Position numbers and translations under genes: made by a program. Below, piece after piece: positions 59,018 to 64,000 of a stretch of 64,000 nt of DNA; within the stretch, counting starts at the first letter, position 1, and each line of letters starts with the position of its first letter. Location: assembly GCA_020524525.2 (NCBI GenBank), contig CP129018.1, positions 620,001-684,000 of the forward strand. The letters are read 5' to 3'. The notes under the pieces are model-generated. The model did no database searches and was not told where the DNA came from. It saw only the letters and a program-made list of their open reading frames with translations. The stretch is from Bacillus tianshenii (GTDB lineage: Bacteria > Bacillota > Bacilli > Bacillales > Bacillaceae_N).

Positions 59018-59857
59018 ATGGCGAAATTACTTGCAAATGCGGATATAGCTGCATATAAAAGGTTGTCGAAATTTACAACTGTAAATGAATTTAATGAAAC
59101 GATTCGTCATCAGCTTTATTACATAAAGAATCACTTAACGAAAGCAGATATCGCTGTGTTAAATGTTTTAAAGCGGCATGCGGTTAAAATAATCGGTGTG
59201 TGCTTTCTAAAGCTTGATACACTGGCAGCACTTGCAGACGTGTCACGAAGTAGTGCTGAGCGCGCCGTACGAAAGTTAGAAAAGCTGCATGTGCTAGAAC
59301 GGAAAGCAACACACCGGGTGAACGGGGAATATAAAGGCGGGCGTGGGCATAATGTCTATTGTTTTCTTAGCATTGACGGGTCGGTTGACGCAGGGGTTTT
59401 GACGGATGGAAAAGAGCTTTCAAACCGTTGCGCCGCTAAGGAAAAGGCGCCAAAGAATAAGGTGGAAACAGCACCTTGTCAAACAAAGCCTTCTAAAGAA
59501 AAAACATTAAGATCGTTCGATCAACTCGATGAACTGAACGAACATTTTACACCATCATTTGTTCCAACTGATTTTAAAGAAACAGCCGCACCATTTTTCC
59601 GCAGTGCAAACAAGATTGTCGATCTCTGGTCACGTGCTGAATGGGCTCATCGAAGAAGTAAGCTTGATTGGCCGCTTGAAGAAATGAGTGTGATTGTATG
59701 CGATGTTTTCCGGCAAACTGTTTTCGCAAAAAAGCGCGGTTGGATTAAAAAGAGCTTTAAAGGCTACTTCTACCACTTGCTGGAACAGGAGTTTGCGGTA
59801 TGGAGACGAAGGGAAGTTGTTCAGGCGCATCCGATGTATAATTGGCTAGAATCATAG
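59018..59857 (+). CDS. Winged-helix-like protein of the replication-initiator type (function unknown)
   Basis: 279 residues from ATG 59018; AAAGGG (59001-59006) is 11 bases upstream, so a start further upstream in the same open frame is possible. The N-terminal half is helical with an HTH region (FLKLDTLAALADVSRSSAERAVRKLEKL, about 64-95) and GGRGHNVYCFLS as a following wing. The middle is a charged linker. The C-terminal part ends WIKKSFKGYFYHLLEQEFAVW, seen in many Bacillus HTH proteins of unknown role. It could bind DNA. Confidence 0.6.
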   Translation: MAKLLANADIAAYKRLSKFTTVNEFNETIRHQLYYIKNHLTKADIAVLNVLKRHAVKIIGVCFLKLDTLAALADVSRSSAERAVRKLEKLHVLERKATHRVNGEYKGGRGHNVYCFLSIDGSVDAGVLTDGKELSNRCAAKEKAPKNKVETAPCQTKPSKEKTLRSFDQLDELNEHFTPSFVPTDFKETAAPFFRSANKIVDLWSRAEWAHRRSKLDWPLEEMSVIVCDVFRQTVFAKKRGWIKKSFKGYFYHLLEQEFAVWRRREVVQAHPMYNWLES

Positions 59858-59886
59858 GGAAAGCCAGCACAGAAGCTGACCTCCAC

Positions 59887-60561
59887 TTATCCTTTTTTCA
59901 TTTTTGCTGCTAGACGGTTTCCTAGTGACTGCAGGCTTTGTACTAATATTATGAGCAAAATCACGGTTACATACATTACATCCGCTTCATAACGGAGATG
60001 ACCGAAGCGATATGCTAAGTCGCCGAGCCCGCCGGCACCGACTAGTCCAGCCATGGCAGTCGCGCCGATTAAGCCAATAACGGCAATCGTCAAACCGAGT
60101 ATAATCGATGGACGAGATTCCTTCACCATCACATGCCAAATAATATCCTTTGTGCTGATGCCCATCGCTTCATACGCTTCAATTACCCCCTGGTCCACTT
60201 CAAGCAAGGCACTTTCCATCAAGCGGGCAATATACGGTGCCGTGTAGACGACAAGCGGGACAATAACCCCTTTTACACCAATTGTTGTCCCGACAATTAA
60301 TTTTGTGAAAGGTAAAATGAAGAATAAGAGAATGATAAATGGGACTGAGCGAATGACATTGATTGTAATGTTTAAAATCGTGTACAGGTACTTGTTATCT
60401 AGTGCTTTTCCTGGACGTGATAATACAAGCAGCACACCGAGCGGAAGACCGATTATAATAGAGATAATTAGCGAAATAGAGACCATTTGAAATGTTTGAA
60501 TAGCAGCTTCCCAAATAGAGTCACCCCATTGCTCAAGAAACACGCTTGCTTTGTTTGTCAT
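59887..60561 (-). CDS. metP: Methionine ABC transporter permease
   Basis: 224 residues with five transmembrane helices and the MetI-type permease motif EAYEAMGISTKDIIWHVMVKES (EAA loop contacting the ATPase), then GATAMAGLVGAGGLGDLAYRFG. Its start overlaps the end of metN on the minus strand, so the two are translationally coupled. With metN and metQ upstream it forms a methionine importer controlled by the S-box at 62781-62957. Confidence 0.93.
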   Translation of the reverse strand: MTNKASVFLEQWGDSIWEAAIQTFQMVSISLIISIIIGLPLGVLLVLSRPGKALDNKYLYTILNITINVIRSVPFIILLFFILPFTKLIVGTTIGVKGVIVPLVVYTAPYIARLMESALLEVDQGVIEAYEAMGISTKDIIWHVMVKESRPSIILGLTIAVIGLIGATAMAGLVGAGGLGDLAYRFGHLRYEADVMYVTVILLIILVQSLQSLGNRLAAKMKKG

Positions 60562-61573
60562 TTGGCTTCACCTCACTTACTGAAACTTGATTTTCATTCA
60601 GCCAGTCAATTGCCCGTTTTGTTTCGTCAGTCGTACCTTGCAAATGAACGAGTAATTGTCCGTATGGCTCATGCTTTAATTGTAAAATGCTTCCACCGAT
60701 GATGTTCGGATAGATGTTGAACTTTTTGCTTATTACAGCAAGCGCAGGTTCGCCAGATGACGTGCCGACGAATGAAAGCTGTACGATTGGACCATCTTTT
60801 TCAAGCTGTTGCAGCAGTTCAGTTGGGATTTGATGATCAAAAGCACTGTTAACAAACTTTTGTGTTGTGTGATGCACAGGCTTGCTGAAAGTATCAACGA
60901 CAGAACCTGATTCGATCACTTCGCCATTTTCCATCACGGCAACACGGTCACAAATGCGCTGAATGACATTCATTTCGTGGGTAATCAGCAAAATCGTAAT
61001 ACCGAGCTCACGATTAATTTTTAACAGCAACTCCAAAATCGCTTCCGTTGTGTCGGGGTCAAGTGCACTTGTTGCTTCATCACTTAACAGTACGTCTGGT
61101 TCATGGGCAAGAGCTCTTGCGATCGCGACCCGCTGCTTTTGTCCACCAGAAAGCTGTGCAGGATAAGCTGACTTTCGGTCTTGTAATCCGACAATGCTTA
61201 AATATTTATTCACCCGTGTGTCAATTTCTGCTTTCGGCAAACCAGTCAGCTTTAGCGGAATCGCAATGTTATCGTAGACTGTTACCGTTTTAAGCAAATT
61301 AAAGTGTTGAAAAATCATGCCGATTTTGCGGCGGGCATGCTTAAGTTTTTTTGGTGATACCGCACTTAATTCCTCATCATTAACGAAAACCTGTCCGCTT
61401 GTTGGGCGTTCGAGCAGATTCACACAACGAATCAGCGTGCTTTTGCCTGCCCCGCTGTAGCCGATGACTCCGAAGATTTCACCTTTTTCAACGCGCAAGT
61501 TCACATCTTTTAAGGCCTGTACGGCGCCATCTTTCGTTTCAAACGTTTTCGTAACGTTTTTTAATTCAATCAT
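60533..61573 (-). CDS. metN: Methionine ABC transporter ATP-binding protein
   Basis: 346 residues from ATG 61573 (MIELKNVTKTFETKDG), about 8 bases from AAAGGAAAGG; an ATG three codons earlier is too close. Walker A GYSGAGKST, signature LSGGQKQR, Walker B VLLSDEATSALDP, then a C-terminal NIL/ACT-like domain (about 265-340) that senses methionine. The metQ gene lies 295 bp upstream, with repeat island R3 in between. Confidence 0.94.
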   Translation of the reverse strand: MIELKNVTKTFETKDGAVQALKDVNLRVEKGEIFGVIGYSGAGKSTLIRCVNLLERPTSGQVFVNDEELSAVSPKKLKHARRKIGMIFQHFNLLKTVTVYDNIAIPLKLTGLPKAEIDTRVNKYLSIVGLQDRKSAYPAQLSGGQKQRVAIARALAHEPDVLLSDEATSALDPDTTEAILELLLKINRELGITILLITHEMNVIQRICDRVAVMENGEVIESGSVVDTFSKPVHHTTQKFVNSAFDHQIPTELLQQLEKDGPIVQLSFVGTSSGEPALAVISKKFNIYPNIIGGSILQLKHEPYGQLLVHLQGTTDETKRAIDWLNENQVSVSEVKPNDKQSKRVS

Positions 61574-61582
61574 CGTTGTCAT

Positions 61583-61876
61583 CCTTTCCTTTAAGAGTAG
61601 GAGCCCGGGGAGGCCGGGCTCTTATCGGGTTGAACTTATTGTTTTAGCGGTTAATGGGTTGTCGCCCCAGGGCGAGCCGCCTCCGCTTTCGACGCACAGG
61701 ACGTGCTAGTGCAGGCGTTGTCACAGGACGTGACGTACTTAGCCAGCGTTCCTTCGATCTAGCTCCGGCGGCTTGGGGCTCGAGGTCATAAGTCAGCCTG
61801 TTGCGGGGACGAAAAGCAGTCCCCTCCACATTCTGCCTTATGCTTGTCGCCCCAGGGCGAGCCGCCTGCGCTTTTC
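61583..61876. repeat. Intergenic repeat island R3 inside the metQ-metN interval
   Basis: Module A (about 61672-61758) has GCAC-AGGAC-GTGC (61694-61706) and GTCAC-AGGAC-GTGAC (61720-61734). Module B (about 61759-61876) has CGGCGGCTTGGGGCTCGAG, TCATAAGTCAGCCTG and the stem GGGGAC ... GTCCCC with a different loop from R1. It fills the gap between metQ (stop at 61877) and metN, so it lies within a transcript that should be one operon. The proximal AGGCCGGGCTCTTATC next to metN is not part of the modules. Confidence 0.88.
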
Positions 61877-62695
61877 TTACCACCCGGCGATTACTGAGCC
61901 TTTGAATTGGGTTTTGATGTGTTGTTTGACTTCGTCGCTTTGGTAGGCTTGGATTAGTTTGTCGATTGCTGGGTCGTTTTTGTTTTCGCTTCGTACGGCG
62001 ATGACGTTTACCCATGGTGAGTCTTTTGGTTCGATGAAGATTGAATCTTCTGTTGGGACAAAGCCGTGTTCGATTGCAAAGTTTGTGTTAATGGCTGCTG
62101 CTTTTAGTTCGCCGAGCTGACGTGGGATTTGGGCGGCTTCAAGCTCGATAAATTCAAGGTTTTTTGGGTTTTCGGCAATGTCTTTCACAGTTGCGGCAAC
62201 ACCGGCATCTTCCTTCAGCTTAATCAAGCCAGCTTGTTCAAAGAGAATGAGTGCACGTGCACCGTTTGTTGGGTCGTTCGGCAGCCCAATTTTGTCGCCT
62301 TCTTTGATTTCACTCACATCTTTTACTTTTTCAGAGTAGATGCCCATTGGGAAGTTTACCGTTTTGGCAACAGAGACGATGTCTAAGCCGCGGTCTTTGT
62401 TGAATTGGTCCAAGTAAGGCTGGTGCTGGAAGCTGTTTGCGTCTAGTTCACCTTCATCTAAGGCGAGGTTCGGCATCACATATTCATTAAAGACTTGCAG
62501 TTCAATTTCAAGCCCTTGCTTCGCTGCGACTTCTTTTACCTTCTCCATCACCTGTTCATGTGGTCCAGCTGTTACGCCGACTTTCAGATGATCTTCATTC
62601 AGTGCTTCTGTTTCTCCCTCTGCTTCTTCAGTGCCACATCCACTTGCAAATGCAATGACAAATAATGCGATAAGTCCTAACAATACTTTCTTCAT
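61877..62695 (-). CDS. metQ: Methionine-binding lipoprotein
   Basis: 272 residues. Signal peptide MKKVLLGLIALFVIAFASGC with lipobox (Cys20), then the NlpA/MetQ family body: LKVGVTAGPHEQVMEKVKEVAAKQG, NEYVMPNLALDEGELDANSFQHQPYLD, GLPNDPTNGARALILFEQAG and ENKNDPAIDKLIQAYQSDEVKQHI. It captures methionine outside the membrane for MetN/MetP. It is the first gene after the S-box, so the order here is metQ-metN-metP rather than metN-metP-metQ as in B. subtilis. Confidence 0.94.
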   Translation of the reverse strand: MKKVLLGLIALFVIAFASGCGTEEAEGETEALNEDHLKVGVTAGPHEQVMEKVKEVAAKQGLEIELQVFNEYVMPNLALDEGELDANSFQHQPYLDQFNKDRGLDIVSVAKTVNFPMGIYSEKVKDVSEIKEGDKIGLPNDPTNGARALILFEQAGLIKLKEDAGVAATVKDIAENPKNLEFIELEAAQIPRQLGELKAAAINTNFAIEHGFVPTEDSIFIEPKDSPWVNVIAVRSENKNDPAIDKLIQAYQSDEVKQHIKTQFKGSVIAGW

Positions 62696-62780
62696 TTTTC
62701 ATCCTCCTAAAATTTAATTAATTTGATTGGAATAATAAGAATTATAGCTACAAAATGAACGGTTTTCCGAGCCTCCTTGT

Positions 62781-62957
62781 AAAAAAATTAAAACGCCTCT
62801 CTAGTAGATAGAGAGGCGGAAGTAGCGGAAAAACCGTTCGACCTCTCTTATCTTTCAGAACTTAGTTGTTCTGCAGGATTTAGCACCTTTCTTACAAGGT
62901 TGTAAGATGGTTGCCGGGCTTCACAGGGCCAGTCCCTCCGCCACTCTGGATAAGAGA
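62781..62957 (-). promoter_or_regulatory. S-box (SAM-I) riboswitch with terminator upstream of metQ
   Basis: On the minus strand: CTCTTATCCAGAG, then GGAGGGACTGGCCCTGTGAAG, CCCGGCAACC, AAGGTGCTAAATCC and the closing GATAAGAGAGG (aptamer 62842-62957). The terminator stem CGCCTCTCT / AGAGAGGCG (62794-62802 and 62810-62818) is followed by TTTTAATTTTTT. The closing helix can pair with the terminator arm, as in other S-boxes. Confidence 0.94.
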
Positions 62958-62981
62958 ATAGTATGAAAATTGTTAAATTGA

Positions 62982-63010
62982 AGTATAGAGAGAAATATCT
63001 GTTACGTCAA
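62982..63010 (-). promoter_or_regulatory. Sigma-A promoter of metQ-metN-metP
   Basis: On the minus strand TTGACG (63005-63010) and TATACT (62982-62987) are exactly 17 bases apart. The S-box leader begins about 25 bases downstream. Confidence 0.8.
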
Positions 63011-63181
63011 CACTCTGTGAACGAAAGGTGAAAAAGTGAAATGTTATGACAATTACATGTTATTTTTGTGTCGATTATAAAAATAAAATTTAGAAAAATT
63101 GTAAAATAATAAAATTTAATAGGATTTTTTCCTATTAATATCGAATAGAGCATACTACACAGTGGTATGGGAGGGGTTAGG
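63011..63181. other. AT-rich divergent region before the PAS sensor gene
   Basis: No RNA motif or repeat is seen; it consists mostly of A/T-rich blocks (AAAATAAAATTT, TAATAAAATTTAAT). A ribosome site (GGGAGGGG) precedes the next gene. Confidence 0.35.
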
Positions 63182-64000
63182 ATGATGTCGGATGTAGCGG
63201 CTACTAATCAATTGCAGCTAAGCTTTGAGGACTTTCAGCGTTTCTTTAAGCATTCAAATAATTTAATTGGGTTTATAGAAGCAAGTGGAATGATTTATCC
63301 ATTAAATGCGTGTTGGGAAAGAGTTACTGGTTATGATTTAAGTGAAATACCAGCGAGGAGCTGGCGTGAATTTGTTTGTCCTGATGATCATGAGAGAACA
63401 AGAGAAGCAATTAAGCAAGCAATGTCTACTGGGGAAGTACAGTTTGAACATCGGCTAATGGATAAAGATGGAGGGATTCGGTGGATTTCGTGGGACATCT
63501 CTTACCTGGAATCTGAAGAGAAAGCATATATGCTTGGGACGGATGTAACAGAGAAGAAAGAGATGGACAAGAACCTCCTGCAAATGAAAGAGTACTATGA
63601 GTCGATTATTAATGATGCACAGTTAGCAATTGATGTCGTTTCACTGGACGGGGAGGTGCTTTCCGTAAACCCAGAATTCGAAAGGGTGTATGGGTGGAAG
63701 AAAGAAGAGGTAATCGGCCAATATTTGCCAATTATTCCTCGCTCTCGGAGGGCAGAATTTAACTATATTTTTCATAAAATTCACACAAATGAAGTCGTTC
63801 AAGGGTTTAAAACTCAGCGCGTCAGGAAAGATGGTCGTCTCATCTCAGTGACATTAACGGTTTCGCCCATTAAAGATAAAAACGGCAAAATCATTGCGAT
63901 TTGCGGCACGTCAAGGGATATTACCCGCGAAGTCGAGCTAGAAAAGCGTCTTCAGCTTAAGCGGATTAAGTTAGAAGAAGCGAATATGCGCATGACAGAT
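63182..64000 (+). CDS. PAS-domain sensor protein (3' partial)
   Basis: The frame opens at ATG 63182 or 63185, after GGAGGGG, and is still open at the window end (about 272 residues seen). Two PAS domains are visible: NNLIGFIEASGMIYPLNACWERVTGYDLSEI with the PAC part RLMDKDGGIRWISWDISYLE, and INDAQLAIDVVSLDGEVLSVNPEFERVYGWKKEEVIGQ with RVRKDGRLISVTLTVSPIKDKNGKIIAICGTSRDITRE. A helical segment (LEKRLQLKRIKLEEANMRM) follows. The effector (kinase, GGDEF or sigma activator) lies beyond the window. Confidence 0.8.
   Translation, partial: MMSDVAATNQLQLSFEDFQRFFKHSNNLIGFIEASGMIYPLNACWERVTGYDLSEIPARSWREFVCPDDHERTREAIKQAMSTGEVQFEHRLMDKDGGIRWISWDISYLESEEKAYMLGTDVTEKKEMDKNLLQMKEYYESIINDAQLAIDVVSLDGEVLSVNPEFERVYGWKKEEVIGQYLPIIPRSRRAEFNYIFHKIHTNEVVQGFKTQRVRKDGRLISVTLTVSPIKDKNGKIIAICGTSRDITREVELEKRLQLKRIKLEEANMRMTD

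Noticed and set aside
61644-62015. A minus-strand open frame over the end of metQ and R3
   Set aside because: It is mostly repeat sequence and out of frame with metQ.

Overview
The window looks like chromosomal DNA of an endospore-forming, motile, low-GC Gram-positive bacterium of the Bacillaceae. The reasons are strong AGGAGG-type ribosome sites, many GTG/TTG starts, S-box (SAM) riboswitches, a GerA-type germination operon, a spore-coat transglutaminase (Tgl), a YjcZ-like peptide, CwlK, Cys-rich spore-appendage-like proteins and chemotaxis receptors. I saw no rRNA, tRNA, CRISPR array or prophage.

Layout. 1-8.4 kb: a possible nutrient-capture locus. It starts inside a very large S-layer-homology protein with tandem DUF4430 (transcobalamin C-terminal-like) repeats and two alpha-toroid domains like those of intrinsic factor and transcobalamin. 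A DUF4430 lipoprotein, EcfT, a fused double EcfA ATPase and an ECF S-component follow. 8.4-20 kb: small membrane proteins and lipoproteins mixed with decay. Two toxin-antitoxin loci keep the antitoxin but have truncated toxins. An MsrA-family gene has UGA in place of its catalytic cysteine codon, with a SECIS-like hairpin just after it. A TnpB-only IS605-type element has split a small gene. An esterase, an iron alcohol dehydrogenase, tgl and a LysM protein lie between. 20-31 kb: AsnC regulator, P450, SET-domain protein, an endospore-appendage-like (DUF3992) cluster, DUF421, DUF3189, cwlK, a DUF2243/CtaG pair and a frameshifted chemotaxis receptor. 31-36.5 kb: a four-gene germination receptor operon and a DUF218 protein. 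36.5-39 kb: metI-metC behind an S-box. 39-54 kb: PQQ-propeller protein, chemotaxis receptor, a K+ channel and K+ transporter pair, PAS-STAS, YlmA-like ATPase, diguanylate cyclase, YitT, sensor kinase and DUF421. 54-59.9 kb: a divergent mtnU/mtnE pair, a small gene behind a Rex-like operator, DUF1659/DUF2922/YvrJ, an EAL protein and a winged-helix-like protein. 59.9-63 kb: metQ-metN-metP behind a second S-box. 63.2 kb to the end: a truncated PAS sensor.

Methionine and sulfur metabolism recurs: metIC, metQNP, mtnU/mtnE, MsrA and two SAM riboswitches. Spore biology is the second theme. Three GC-rich intergenic repeat islands share two modules with conserved hairpins, and they sit between genes that would otherwise be adjacent.

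Three genes (msrA-like, tnpB, the 29-31 kb receptor) each need a single +1 shift to read through. I cannot tell real mutations from sequence errors, so the pseudogene calls carry that caveat.
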